NCBI GenBank assembly: GCA_012744475.1
Contig: JAAYBV010000039.1
Span: forward strand, 1-64,000
Direction of reading: 5' to 3'
Length of the DNA stretch: 64,000 bases
DNA from: Phycisphaerae bacterium
GTDB taxonomy: Bacteria > Planctomycetota > Phycisphaerae > Sedimentisphaerales > Anaerobacaceae
Numbering within the stretch: position 1 is the first letter of the stretch; every line of letters begins with the position of its first letter. Shown piece by piece: positions 1 to 8,972 of this stretch. The translations under genes and the position numbers were made by a program. A model generated the notes under the pieces. It made no database searches. It worked only from the letters and a program-made list of their open reading frames with translations, and was not told the DNA's origin.

Positions 1-1836
1 GCGATCTCTGCGTTCTGCCAGCGGGGCGGGGCCCGCGCGCTGGCCCTGGATCTGCTGTTCACCGAGTCCTCGGTCTACGGAGTTCCGGACGATGAGGCGA
101 TGGGACAGGCTCTGAAAGCCGGCACGCCGGCGGTCCTGGCCCTGATGCCCGGCGGAAGCGTGGAGGCCTGGCCGGATTACGTGCCGCGTCCGGATGCAGC
201 GACTCACACGGCGACGATGGCCGAGCCAGACCATCTACTGTTTCCGGTGCCGGAAGTGGCAGCAGGCGCTGTGGCTTTTGGACACGTTGCAGGCGTGCCG
301 GACGCTGATGGCGTGTTCCGGCGGGTTTCCCCATTCTGCCGCTTCGACAGGGTCGAGATCCCAGCGCTGGGGCTGGCAACGTACCTGGCCGCACAGCCAA
401 CGACGATCACCACCCACAACGGGCGGCTTCACGTCGGCGACAAGATCGTTCCTCTCGATACGCGGGGTGACGCCATCCTTAGGTTCCGAGGTCGCAACGG
501 CCTGCCGGAGGCGGTTTCCGCCGCCGCGGTCATCCAGTCGGAACTGCGCCTGCGCGACGGTGAGACGCCGGTGCTGTTACCCGAGACGTTGAAAGACTGC
601 TACGTCTTCGTAGGCTGTAGCGCGCCCGCCCTGCTGGATTTGCGGCCGACCCCGGTCAATCCCAAATGCCCTGGTGTCGTGCTGCACGGCGCATTCGTCG
701 ACAATCTCCTTACCGATTCCTTCATCGCCGAGGCCAACCTGCCGGTGGTCGCCCTGGTTGTGCTGGCCACCGCGGTCGGCGCGGCCCTGTCTCTGACCTA
801 CGGCGGTCGCTGGTGGCAGGCCGGGCCTCTGGCGGTCTTCTGGCTGGCGGTGCCGATTCTGGTCGGCTTCGCCGCATACGCCCGAGGATGGTGGTGGCCG
901 GTCGTCGCTCAAGGGAGCGCCTCGGCACTGGGCATGGTCGGCGCGCTGGTTGCGAATTACTGGATGGAGGGACGTCAGAAGGCGTTCATCAAGCAGGCAT
1001 TCCGTCACTACCTCAGCGGCGACGTGATCGAGAAGATCATCCGCGACCCCAAGCACCTCCAGCTCGGCGGCGAAAAACGCGAGCTGACGATCATGTTCAC
1101 CGATCTGGCCGGCTTCTCCAGCTTCTCCGAGAAATTGGGACCGGTTGAACTGACGACTCTTCTTAACGACTATCTCACCGAGATGACGGACATCATCATG
1201 GAAGAAGGCGGCACCCTCGACAAGTACGAGGGCGATGCGATCATCGCGTTCTGGAACGCGCCGCTGGGTCAGTCGGACCACGCGGTCCGGGCGTGCCGCG
1301 CGGCGATGCGCTGCCAGCGCCGCTTGGCCGAGCTTCGCGACGGTTTCCAGCAGCGGACCGGGGCCGTGCTGCGGATGAGGGTGGGACTGAACACCGGCGA
1401 CGTCGTCGTGGGCAACATGGGCTCGCGCAAGCGGTTCAACTACACAATCCTGGGTGACGCGGCGAATCTCGCCTCCCGCCTGGAGGGCGCCAACAAGGCC
1501 TTCGGCACCGAGACCATGGTTTCCGGCAGCACGTGGCGCCAGGCATCCTCCGAATTCCGGGGCCGCAAGCTGGCGGACCTGCGCGTGGTGGGACGCAAGA
1601 CCGCGGTGGAAGTATTCGAGCTGACGGGACTCGCAGCAGATCCCGCGCCGGCCGACTGGGAGACGTTCGCCGCCGGTCTGGCGCTCTTTGGCAAAGGCGA
1701 CTTCGCGGAGGCCAAGGCCGTCTTCGAGCAACTGCCCGACGACCCTGCCGCGAGGAACTACGCACAGCGATGTACGCACCTGGTCACCCATCCTCCGACC
1801 TCATGGGACGGGGTCTGGGGACTGACGGAGAAATGA
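1..1836 (+). CDS. CHASE2-domain adenylate/guanylate cyclase (5' end missing)
   Basis: The frame is open from base 1, so the N-terminus lies outside the window; 611 residues are visible. The visible start is a CHASE2-type extracytoplasmic sensor (GARALALDLLFTE), followed at residues ~245-320 by three hydrophobic segments and then a class III nucleotide cyclase domain. Metal-binding Asp is seen in FTDLAGFS (~368) and KYEGDA (~412), the base-selecting Lys at ~408, and YTILGDAANLASRLE carries the Asp and Asn/Arg typical of active cyclases (~481-495). A short TPR-like tail follows. It should make cAMP in the cytoplasm in response to an external signal. Its TGA overlaps the ATG of the next gene, so the two are probably translationally coupled. 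ATP rather than GTP as substrate is inferred from family residues. Confidence 0.9.
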   Translation, partial: AISAFCQRGGARALALDLLFTESSVYGVPDDEAMGQALKAGTPAVLALMPGGSVEAWPDYVPRPDAATHTATMAEPDHLLFPVPEVAAGAVAFGHVAGVPDADGVFRRVSPFCRFDRVEIPALGLATYLAAQPTTITTHNGRLHVGDKIVPLDTRGDAILRFRGRNGLPEAVSAAAVIQSELRLRDGETPVLLPETLKDCYVFVGCSAPALLDLRPTPVNPKCPGVVLHGAFVDNLLTDSFIAEANLPVVALVVLATAVGAALSLTYGGRWWQAGPLAVFWLAVPILVGFAAYARGWWWPVVAQGSASALGMVGALVANYWMEGRQKAFIKQAFRHYLSGDVIEKIIRDPKHLQLGGEKRELTIMFTDLAGFSSFSEKLGPVELTTLLNDYLTEMTDIIMEEGGTLDKYEGDAIIAFWNAPLGQSDHAVRACRAAMRCQRRLAELRDGFQQRTGAVLRMRVGLNTGDVVVGNMGSRKRFNYTILGDAANLASRLEGANKAFGTETMVSGSTWRQASSEFRGRKLADLRVVGRKTAVEVFELTGLAADPAPADWETFAAGLALFGKGDFAEAKAVFEQLPDDPAARNYAQRCTHLVTHPPTSWDGVWGLTEK

Positions 1837-2675
1837 GCATGCGGCTTTTCATCGGCGGAATGCGTGGCAGCCAGCCGGCAATCGGGAGCCGTTTCGACGA
1901 GTTCGGCGGTGACACGACCTCCCTGCTGGTGACAGGCTCGCATGGCGAACGGCTGGTGCTCGACGCCGGCACCGGGATGCGCGCCGTCGCGGGGCAACTG
2001 GCCCGGACAGAACCAGGCGAGGTGACGGTGCTGTTTTCGCATTATCATCTGGATCACCTGGCCGGACTGACGATGAACCCCCTGCTCTACAACAAGCAGT
2101 GGTCCTTCAAATTCGTCGGTCCCGCCTTCCCCGACGGCAACGTTTGCAGCGCCGTGACGGGTCTGTTGGCCCAGCCATACTGGCCCGTTTCCTGGAAGCA
2201 GATGAGTGCGCGGATCGAGTTCGCCGAATTTCCGGCCGAGGGAATCCGCGTCGGCAGCCTGCGCGTGCGGGGCTGTCGTGTGCCCCATCCCGGCGGCTGC
2301 GTCGCCTATCGCATCGAAGACGGCACGCGTGACGCCTCCGTGGTCTTCGCGACGGACATGGAATGGCGCCAGCGCACCGACGACGATGAGAAGTCGTTCA
2401 TGACAATGTGTTCCACTCCCCGACCGGCAGACCTGCTCATCATCGACGCCCACTTCGCCGAGGCGGAGAAGGACGCTTTCGCCGGATGGGGACACAGTTG
2501 CCGGGAGGACGACCTGGCGATGGCCCGCGCCGCGGGCATCCCGCGAGTGCTCCTCGGACACCACGCACCGAATGCCGACGACAGAACACTGCTGGCGGCG
2601 GAGGAGCAGGTGCGAAAGCTCTCGTCCGGCGCCCTGCTCGCACGGGCCGGACAATGGTTAACCATCTGTGGCTAA
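1833..2675 (+). CDS. metallo-beta-lactamase-fold hydrolase coupled to the cyclase
   Basis: A 280-residue MBL-fold protein. The zinc motif HYHLDH is at residues 70-75, an Asp lies in FATDME, and a C-terminal GHH (LLGHHAP) completes a two-metal site of the RNase Z/phosphodiesterase kind. The N-terminal GGDTTSLLV strand is also typical. The start ATG (1833) overlaps the upstream TGA as ATGA; a second ATG at 1839 is possible. Class II cyclic-nucleotide phosphodiesterases have this fold, and the position between a cyclase and a cNMP-binding channel makes cNMP hydrolysis an attractive inference. Sequence alone does not fix the substrate, and a nuclease or generic phosphodiesterase role is equally allowed. 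Confidence 0.85.
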   Translation: MSMRLFIGGMRGSQPAIGSRFDEFGGDTTSLLVTGSHGERLVLDAGTGMRAVAGQLARTEPGEVTVLFSHYHLDHLAGLTMNPLLYNKQWSFKFVGPAFPDGNVCSAVTGLLAQPYWPVSWKQMSARIEFAEFPAEGIRVGSLRVRGCRVPHPGGCVAYRIEDGTRDASVVFATDMEWRQRTDDDEKSFMTMCSTPRPADLLIIDAHFAEAEKDAFAGWGHSCREDDLAMARAAGIPRVLLGHHAPNADDRTLLAAEEQVRKLSSGALLARAGQWLTICG

Positions 2676-2684
2676 GGGGCAGTT

Positions 2685-4313
2685 ATGCTGAAGTGGCTCG
2701 AACCGATCTTGCCGTACATCCAGGTCATCGCCTTGGCGCTGGGAACGTTGTTCGGCGCCTACCTGCTGACGATTCCACTGCGCCGCCGCTACGCGCCTGC
2801 CGAGAGCATGGAACCGGCGCCTCGCTCCGGCCGCCAGTTTGCCGCGATCGTGCTGAACTACCTGGCGTTCGCACTGGTGGTGCTGGTCCTCTCCATCCCG
2901 GTGGTCCACTGGCTCAAACACAGCGAAACGCCGCTCCTGCTGAAATGGTCGCGCCACTATGAAGTCTGGCTGCTGTTCTGGGCCATGTACGCTGTCGTCC
3001 GGCTCGCGGAAGGGCTGCTGGTGGAGACCTTCGTGCAGATGCGAAGGCCCTGCCCGCTCAGCCGGCTGACTCGCGGCCTGCTGCGCCTGGCGATCATGCT
3101 GGGCATCACCTTCATGCTGATCCGGTTCTATCTGGGTCAGCCCATCGGCGTGCTGTTGACCTCGACCGCCATCGTCACCGGCGTCATCGGCTTCGCAATG
3201 CAGGGTGTCCTGGGCAACCTGCTGGCGGGCATATCCCTGCATGCCTGTCATTCCATGGCGGTGGGCGACTGGATTGAGGTCGACGGGACGATCGGGCAGG
3301 TGACCCTCGTGAGCTGGCGAGAGACACGTCTGCGCACCCGCAGCGGCCACATCGTGATTGTTCCCAACGGCAAACTCGCCGACGCGACCATTCGCAATTT
3401 CTCCTCCCCCACACCCCTGCGCCGACATCAAGTGATTGTGAGCGCCAGCTACAACGATCCGCCGGGCGACGTGATCGCCGCTCTGGAGGAGGCCGCGAAG
3501 GAAGCACCCCTGGTCGAGAAGGACCCGCCCCCGTCGGCACGCCTCGTCGCTTTCAAGGATTTCTGCATCGAGTACGTTCTTCGATTCTGGTCGACCCAGT
3601 ATCAGCGGCGCACGACGATCGAAGGCGGCGTGCAGCGGCTGATCTGGTACAAGTTCCAGCGCCGCGGGATCGAGATCCCGTTCCCGATGAGCGGCCGGCT
3701 GCTCGACAACTTCATGCAGGCGGTCCACGCCCAGCGGTTTGAGAAGCCGCTGGCCTCGGAGATCGAGCGCGCCGTCGACGACCTGGTCGGCAGCGATTTC
3801 GGGCGCAAGCTCATGGCCGATTCCGAGGGCGTTTGCCTGCTCAGCCGCGATGAACTCAGAAGCGTCGCCCGGGACGTGAAGCGCGTGCGTTTCACATACG
3901 GCGAGACCCTGATGCACCAGAACGACCAGGGAGAGTCGTTCTACGTCCTGGTTCAGGGGACCATCAAGGGCAGCATCGCGAACACCGACGCTGCCCGACC
4001 GATCGAGTTCGAATTGCGCCACGGGGCCCTGTTCGGCGAGATGAGCCTTCTGACCGGCCTGCCGCGAAGCGCGACCATGACCGCCGTGACGGACTGCGAA
4101 TTGCTCGAATTCGACCGGGCCGCCTTTGCCCACCTGCTCTCGCTGAGGGAGGAAATCCCCCACGTGCTCTCCGACCTGGCGGCCGCCCGCGCCGCGGAGA
4201 ACGCCCAGTCGCTGGAGAAGCTGCGGGCCTCGGCGGTGGTCCCGCCGGACCTGGCCAGGGACGGAATCCTGCACCGTCTCAAACGCATGTTGGGCGAATG
4301 GCGAGGCCGATGA
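2685..4313 (+). CDS. MscS-family channel with C-terminal cyclic-nucleotide-binding domain
   Basis: 542 residues. The N-terminal half has about five hydrophobic helices, followed by the MscS pore/beta domain (VIGFAMQGVLGNLLAG, then GDWIEVDGTIGQV and IVPNGKLADATIRNFS). From about residue 395 there is a CRP-like cNMP-binding domain; its phosphate-binding cassette FGEMSLLTGLPRSATM (~450) keeps the Gly-Glu and Arg that bind the cyclic phosphate. This architecture matches bacterial cyclic-nucleotide-gated (bCNG) MscS relatives in the inner membrane. It starts nine bases after the MBL gene and is surely in the same operon, so the local cyclase is the obvious ligand source. Gating by cAMP rather than by tension is inferred. 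Confidence 0.92.
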   Translation: MLKWLEPILPYIQVIALALGTLFGAYLLTIPLRRRYAPAESMEPAPRSGRQFAAIVLNYLAFALVVLVLSIPVVHWLKHSETPLLLKWSRHYEVWLLFWAMYAVVRLAEGLLVETFVQMRRPCPLSRLTRGLLRLAIMLGITFMLIRFYLGQPIGVLLTSTAIVTGVIGFAMQGVLGNLLAGISLHACHSMAVGDWIEVDGTIGQVTLVSWRETRLRTRSGHIVIVPNGKLADATIRNFSSPTPLRRHQVIVSASYNDPPGDVIAALEEAAKEAPLVEKDPPPSARLVAFKDFCIEYVLRFWSTQYQRRTTIEGGVQRLIWYKFQRRGIEIPFPMSGRLLDNFMQAVHAQRFEKPLASEIERAVDDLVGSDFGRKLMADSEGVCLLSRDELRSVARDVKRVRFTYGETLMHQNDQGESFYVLVQGTIKGSIANTDAARPIEFELRHGALFGEMSLLTGLPRSATMTAVTDCELLEFDRAAFAHLLSLREEIPHVLSDLAAARAAENAQSLEKLRASAVVPPDLARDGILHRLKRMLGEWRGR

Positions 4314-4354
4314 AAGCGACACGGAAGTCGCCGATTCCCATCCAAAACGGAATC

Positions 4355-4382
4355 CTTGCAATCGGGCGGCTTTGCCTATACT
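4355..4382 (+). promoter_or_regulatory. sigma-70 promoter of the TRAP operon
   Basis: A TATACT -10 hexamer at 4377-4382 is preceded by CTTGCA/TTGCAA around 4355-4361, giving a 15-16 base spacer. It lies after the end of the channel gene and about 130 bases before the dctP start. The -10 is strong and the -35 weak, so the call is moderate. Confidence 0.5.
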
Positions 4383-4410
4383 ATGGCAGGTGATTGGTGC
4401 GTGTGGATGC

Positions 4411-4475
4411 CGCTCGTTGTGATCCCGATGAATATCGGGATGAGGTGTCGTGCCCTCGCAGGCACGCGACGAGCG
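4411..4475 (+). promoter_or_regulatory. structured 5' leader (three-way junction) before dctP
   Basis: Three nested pairings are visible. The outer stem is CGCTCGT (4411-4417) with ACGAGCG (4469-4475). Inside it sit ATCCCGAT/ATCGGGAT around a GAAT loop (4422-4441) and CGTGCC/GGCACG around CTCGCA (4449-4466). The element lies between the promoter and the Shine-Dalgarno site GGGAGG (~4497-4502), so it would be in the mRNA leader. I do not recognise it as a named riboswitch. A related hairpin occurs at 49927-49942, so a dispersed repeat is an alternative. Confidence 0.5.
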
Positions 4476-4511
4476 CCGACTTACGGTGTGGGCTGCTGGG
4501 AGGTACCTTCA

Positions 4512-5552
4512 ATGAAATGGTGGAAAGTCGTCGTTTCGTTCGTGACCGTTGCGGTCGTGGCAACCGTCCTGTCGGGCTGCGGCAAATCGCGGGACCAGGA
4601 GAAGACCACGGAACTATCCTACAGCGTGTTCTTCCCGCCGACGCACATCCAGTGCCAGACCGCCGAGGCCTGGGCCCAGGAGATCGGCAAACGCACCAAC
4701 GGCAAGGTCAAGATCACCGTCTATCCCGGCGGCACGCTGACCAAGGCCGACCAGTGCTACGAAGGCGTCGTCAGCGGCGTCTCCGACATCGGCATGAGCT
4801 GCTTCGCCTACACGCGCGGACGCTTCCCCCTGCTCGAAGGGCTCGACCTGCCCCTTGGGTATCCTAACGGCCTGGTGGCCACACAGGTGGCGACGGAGAT
4901 GGTGCGCAAGTACCAACCGGCGGAAGTCGGCGACGTGCACGTGCTGTACGTTCACGCACACGGTCCGGGCATCCTGGCGACGCGGAAGCCGGTCCGCCGG
5001 CTGGAGGACCTGGCCGGCGTGAAGGTTCGCGCCACGGGCCTGTCCTCCAAGATCGTCCAGAGCCTGGGCGGCACGCCCCTGGCGATGAGCCAGGGCGAAA
5101 CCTACGAGAGCCTCCAGAAAGGCGTCGTCGAGGCCACGTTCTGTCCCATCGAGACGCTCAAGGGCTGGAAACAGGGCGAAGTCATCACCCACATCACGGA
5201 AACGTCGGCTATCGGTTACACGACCGCGATGTTCGTGGTGATCAACAAGAAAGCCTGGGAGGGCTTGAGCCCCGAGTTGCAGAAGGTGTTCACCGACGTG
5301 AGCAACGAGTTCGTCGCCAAACACGGCCAGGCGTGGGACCAGGCCGATCAGGAAGGCGCCGCCTTTGTCAAGGAGCTCCAGCGCGAGGTCATCACGTTGG
5401 ATGCTGCCGAGCAGCAGCGCTGGCAGTCAGCCGTCCAGCCGGTCCTCGATGAATACGTCAAGGCCGCGGCAGAAAAGAGCCTGCCCGGCCAGCAATTCCT
5501 CGACGACCTGCGAGCTTCCATTGCGAAACACTCTGAGGCCGCCGGCAGGTAA
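4512..5552 (+). CDS. dctP: TRAP transporter substrate-binding lipoprotein (DctP family)
   Basis: 346 residues, with a lipoprotein signal ending in the lipobox LSGC (Cys ~23), so it is probably tethered rather than free in the periplasm. The body is a DctP/TRAP solute receptor: [22 protein letters not shown], the [10 protein letters not shown] strand with the conserved ligand-carboxylate Arg, and the [21 protein letters not shown] hinge region. Start at 4512 was chosen because it gives the signal peptide and follows GGGAGG; in-frame codons further upstream give no signal. It feeds the DctQ/DctM permease immediately downstream. The ligand is probably an organic acid, but it cannot be named. Confidence 0.92.
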   Translation: MKWWKVVVSFVTVAVVATVLSGCGKSRDQEKTTELSYSVFFPPTHIQCQTAEAWAQEIGKRTNGKVKITVYPGGTLTKADQCYEGVVSGVSDIGMSCFAYTRGRFPLLEGLDLPLGYPNGLVATQVATEMVRKYQPAEVGDVHVLYVHAHGPGILATRKPVRRLEDLAGVKVRATGLSSKIVQSLGGTPLAMSQGETYESLQKGVVEATFCPIETLKGWKQGEVITHITETSAIGYTTAMFVVINKKAWEGLSPELQKVFTDVSNEFVAKHGQAWDQADQEGAAFVKELQREVITLDAAEQQRWQSAVQPVLDEYVKAAAEKSLPGQQFLDDLRASIAKHSEAAGR

Positions 5553-6086
5553 ATGGCTGAATCGACAGGGTTCATATCGCTCCTGAAGACCGGCTGGGCA
5601 GCCGGCGGTAAGGCGCTGCGTGCCTTGGTCTACGCGATGGCGATCGTCTCCGGGCTCAGCGTGCTGGCGATCATGCTGGTCACGTGCGCCGACGTGATTC
5701 TGCGCCTGCGGTGGGTCAACCACCCGTTCATAGGGGCCTACGACATCGTCAAGATCCTCGGGGCGCTGAGCCTGGCCACGGCGCTGCCCTACACCACGGC
5801 GGTCAAGGGCCACGTGGCAATCGAGTACTTCTTCCACAAGCTCAACCGTCGCGGCCGAATCATGGTTGACAGTGTGATGCGGCTGCTGACCATGGTCCTG
5901 TTCGCGTTCCTCACCTGGCGCAGCGTGCTCTACGGCCTCGATTTCTACCGCAACGGGCAGGTCAGCCAGACGCTCCAGTTGCCGGTCTTCTGGGTCCCGT
6001 ACGTCATCGGGTTCTGCTGTGCGGTTGTCGTACTGGTGGTCGGCCACAGCCTCATTCATCCGGACCGGGAGATGATCAAGCCATGA
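5553..6086 (+). CDS. dctQ: TRAP transporter small permease (DctQ family)
   Basis: 177 residues with four hydrophobic helices. It begins on the base after the dctP stop codon and ends in an ATGA overlap with dctM. The DctQ pattern is visible: a first helix near VLAIMLVTCADVILRL, then GAYDIVKILGALSLATALPYTTAVKGHVAIEYF, which matches the family's small-subunit signature. It is the membrane subunit that docks with DctM and the substrate-loaded receptor; transport is driven by an ion gradient. Confidence 0.9.
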   Translation: MAESTGFISLLKTGWAAGGKALRALVYAMAIVSGLSVLAIMLVTCADVILRLRWVNHPFIGAYDIVKILGALSLATALPYTTAVKGHVAIEYFFHKLNRRGRIMVDSVMRLLTMVLFAFLTWRSVLYGLDFYRNGQVSQTLQLPVFWVPYVIGFCCAVVVLVVGHSLIHPDREMIKP

Positions 6087-7384
6087 CGCCGATCCAGATT
6101 GGCATTGTCGGTTGCCTGTGCCTGCTGCTTCTGTTGACGGCCAGCCTGCCGGTGGCGTTCGCCATGGCCGTCGTCGGCTTCGTCGGGTTCGCGGTGGTGG
6201 TCTCGCCCGAGGCGGCCATGAGCATGATCACGATGGACCTGTACGACACGTTCAGCTCGTACGGCCTGACGGTGATCCCGCTGTTCGTGCTCATGGGGCA
6301 GGTGGCCTTTCACGCGGGAATCAGCCGGGGCTTGTTCAACGCCGCCTATCACTGGCTCGGCGCCCTGCCGGGCGGTCTGGCCATGGCCACGGTGGGCGCC
6401 TGCACCGCTTTCGGCGCCATTTGCGGGTCGGGACCGGCCACCTCGGCGACGATGGCCTCGGTCGCTTTGCCCGAGATGAAGCGATTCAAGTACAGCATGG
6501 AACTCGGCTGCGGGGCCGTCGCCGCCGGCGGCGGCATCGGCATGCTCATCCCGCCGAGTGTAGTCTTCATCGTCTACGGGATCATGACCGAACAGTCAGT
6601 GGGCAAGCTCTTCATCGCGGGGATCGTGCCGGGTTTGCTGATCGCGCTGCTGTTCTGCCTGACGATCTACGTCATTTGCAGGCGTCGACCCCAGCTCGGG
6701 CCGCCCGCCCCGCGCACGAGCTGGCCGGCCAAGTTCGCGTCGCTGACCGGGGTCCTTGAGACGCTGGTGCTGTTCGTTGCGGTCATGGGCGGCATGTTCG
6801 CCGGGTTCTTCACCCCCACCGAAGCGGCCGCCATCGGCGCCGCCGGCACGTTGGTCATCGGTCTGGTCAAGAGGCAGTTGACGATTCGCAAAGTGATCCG
6901 CTCTCTCCAGGAGACGGTTCGCACCTCGTGCATGGTCATGTTCATCGTCACCGGGGCGGTCATCTTCGGCCACTTCCTGGCGGTGACCCGCATCCCCGAT
7001 GAGCTGGCCAGGTGGCTGGCAAACCTCCCGCTGCCCGGCTGGAGCATCATGGCCCTGATCATCCTGTTCTATCTGCTGGCCGGCTGTTTCGTCGACGCCC
7101 TGGGCCTGATCATGCTGACGATCCCGATCTTCTACCCGGTCGTCATGGGATTGGGGTACGACCCGATCTGGTTCGGCGTGATCATCGTAGTGGTCACCAT
7201 GATGGGCGTAATCAGCCCGCCGGTGGGTGTGTGCGTGTACGTGGTCAGCGGGATCGAGCGCGATGTGCCGCTGCAAACCGTCTTTCGAGGGGCCCTGCCG
7301 TTCCTGGGGGCCCTGATCGTCGCCGCGATCCTCCTGATCCTGTTCCCGCAACTTTGCCTGTTCCTGCCGGAGGCGATGAGATAG
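6083..7384 (+). CDS. dctM: TRAP transporter large permease (DctM family)
   Basis: 433 residues and about 12 hydrophobic helices, the expected DctM length. Family features include the start PIQIGIVGCLCLLLLLTASLPVAFAM, the GSGPATSATMASVALPEMKRFKY helix-loop, GGGIGMLIPPSVVFIVYG, and FFTPTEAAAIGAAG. Start ATG overlaps the dctQ stop (ATGA). This subunit carries the substrate and the co-transported ion (usually Na+) across the inner membrane. Confidence 0.95.
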   Translation: MTPIQIGIVGCLCLLLLLTASLPVAFAMAVVGFVGFAVVVSPEAAMSMITMDLYDTFSSYGLTVIPLFVLMGQVAFHAGISRGLFNAAYHWLGALPGGLAMATVGACTAFGAICGSGPATSATMASVALPEMKRFKYSMELGCGAVAAGGGIGMLIPPSVVFIVYGIMTEQSVGKLFIAGIVPGLLIALLFCLTIYVICRRRPQLGPPAPRTSWPAKFASLTGVLETLVLFVAVMGGMFAGFFTPTEAAAIGAAGTLVIGLVKRQLTIRKVIRSLQETVRTSCMVMFIVTGAVIFGHFLAVTRIPDELARWLANLPLPGWSIMALIILFYLLAGCFVDALGLIMLTIPIFYPVVMGLGYDPIWFGVIIVVVTMMGVISPPVGVCVYVVSGIERDVPLQTVFRGALPFLGALIVAAILLILFPQLCLFLPEAMR

Positions 7385-7424
7385 AGGAAATCTGCTTCGC
7401 GAGCGACCTGAGGAGACAAGGACG

Positions 7425-7919
7425 ATGGACCCTCTCAAGCCAGACGAAACGACGTTTTCCCAGATCCTCTTCTGCACCGATTTTTCAGAGAACGCCGATT
7501 TTGCGTTTTCCTTTGCGGTCGACGCCGCCGGCCGGCGTCCGGGATGCCGGCTCCATCTGCTCCACGTGATCCCGGAAACCGAGGCCCAGTTCTGGAAGAC
7601 CTACATCTACGAGGTGGACGACGTTGACGCCAAGGCCAAGCGCGACGTCGACGAGCGCATCGAGACGTACCGCGCCAGAGTGCCCGAACAAGTCGAGTTC
7701 CACGTCGAGATTCGCATCGGCAAAGACGAACAGGAAATCCTCGCCTTTGCGCGTGAGCGGCAGGTCGATCTGATCGTCATGGGCCGCCAGGGCCGTGGCG
7801 CCCTCCAGAAGGTCCTGTTCGGCAAAGTCACGGAGAAGGTCGTCCGCAAGGCCGACTGCGCCGTCCTCGTCGTCCCGCTGAGCTACCGCCGCAGACGCGT
7901 GCATTCCTCCGACAAATGA
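7425..7919 (+). CDS. universal stress protein UspA family
   Basis: 164 residues, a single Usp domain. It opens with QILFCTDFSENADFAFSFAVDAA and contains LHLLHVIPE and VDLIVMGRQGRG. The ATP-binding signature G-2x-G-9x-G(S/T) appears as GRQG...FGK, with Lys where Ser/Thr usually stands, so ATP binding may be weakened. It lies 40 bases after dctM in the same direction. Known precedent: TeaD, a Usp encoded beside the TeaABC TRAP transporter, tunes that transporter; a similar role here is inferred. Confidence 0.9.
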   Translation: MDPLKPDETTFSQILFCTDFSENADFAFSFAVDAAGRRPGCRLHLLHVIPETEAQFWKTYIYEVDDVDAKAKRDVDERIETYRARVPEQVEFHVEIRIGKDEQEILAFARERQVDLIVMGRQGRGALQKVLFGKVTEKVVRKADCAVLVVPLSYRRRRVHSSDK

Positions 7920-7940
7920 CGTGAGATGCCAGGAAACGAA

Positions 7941-7970
7941 AGAGGTTCCCATCCGAAGATGGGAACCTCT
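7941..7970. terminator. bidirectional hairpin between converging usp and prepilin genes
   Basis: A perfect 13-bp inverted repeat, AGAGGTTCCCATC (7941-7953) and its complement (7958-7970), around a CGAA tetraloop. On the minus strand it is followed by a moderately T-rich tract. It lies between two converging genes, as expected for a shared terminator. Confidence 0.8.
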
Positions 7971-8040
7971 CGATGTTCGCAGGAATGAATCTCTTTCGCG
8001 CCGGGCCTTGCCCGGTCCCGGCGCTGCCACAGACCGCTCT

Positions 8041-8874
8041 TTAGTATCCCAGACGGCCCCAGGTGGCCACCTGCAATCGGTGGAGATCTTCGAAGTCGGC
8101 CTCCGACTCCGGCGCCCGGCTGTTGCTCGCGTGCGCCTTCTGCTGAAGCTTGCCGTACTTGATCGTGCCGGTGCCCCTCCACTTCCAGTATTCGACGTGA
8201 CCATCGGCGAAGGAGCCATTCATACCATCACCGTGCCGGACGGGAGCATCGTCCCACCAGGTCTCCTGCTGGTAGTACACGGCGTAGCTGTCGGGCGTCA
8301 CCCACCCCTCATCGATGAAGACCATGCGATAAGCCGGACCCGGGCTGACGATCTCGTCGAGCCGACGGAGCCACACCACCGTCTTGCCCACGCGCGTCCC
8401 CACCATCTTGCCGCCAATCGTCGTGGTGGTACCCGTGCGGTACAGCCCGTTGACCGAGTCCATCGCGGCATAGGTCAGAAGCTCGCCCTTCGTGCCGGTC
8501 GGACAACGATAGGGCCCCGTGTCCCTGACGTAGGTGTACAGAGCGCCCGCCCTGATGCCTTCCCTCTGCAAATCCTCGTCCAGGCTGACGCCTGTCTGGT
8601 AGCTGTCATGCCAGCACTTGCCGACCCAATACGGCCCCTGAGCCGCCTGAGAGCTATCGATGCCGCCGGTGCCGTTGACGATCTTGCCGTTGCTCTCGTC
8701 GGCGTACATCAACCAGGCCAGCGTCAACTGCTTGAGGTTGGCCAGACACGCGGCGCGGCGGCCCTGCTCGCGGGCGCGACCCAACGTCGGCATTAAGATG
8801 GCCATCAAGACCGCGATAATGGCAATGACCACCAGAAGTTCGATCAACGTGAAACCCTTTGTTCTTTTATCCAT
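8041..8874 (-). CDS. prepilin-like secreted protein with H-X9-DG tail (copy 1)
   Basis: 277 residues. The type IV pilin/type II pseudopilin leader [24 protein letters not shown] follows a short basic N-terminus, so PilD-type cleavage before Phe is expected. The C-terminal part carries the planctomycete H-X9-DG motif (RHGDG...FADGHVEYW). Start at 8874 was chosen because it sits right before the leader with AGGAG eight bases upstream. It lies about 100 bases downstream of a second prepilin gene and is likely co-transcribed with it. Its role in pili, secretion or surface assembly is not known. Confidence 0.88.
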   Translation of the reverse strand: MDKRTKGFTLIELLVVIAIIAVLMAILMPTLGRAREQGRRAACLANLKQLTLAWLMYADESNGKIVNGTGGIDSSQAAQGPYWVGKCWHDSYQTGVSLDEDLQREGIRAGALYTYVRDTGPYRCPTGTKGELLTYAAMDSVNGLYRTGTTTTIGGKMVGTRVGKTVVWLRRLDEIVSPGPAYRMVFIDEGWVTPDSYAVYYQQETWWDDAPVRHGDGMNGSFADGHVEYWKWRGTGTIKYGKLQQKAHASNSRAPESEADFEDLHRLQVATWGRLGY

Positions 8875-8972
8875 AGTTGCGCTCCTACTTGTATCGCTGA
8901 TCTTCGTACGACCCGACAATCACAGCCACGTTACCGCGGCCGTCACCCGCCACACGCCACATGCTGCTCGGC

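Noticed and set aside
2658-4361. 567-codon minus-strand frame opposite the MscS/CNB channel gene
   Set aside because: Gln/His/Asp-rich shadow of a confidently assigned gene.
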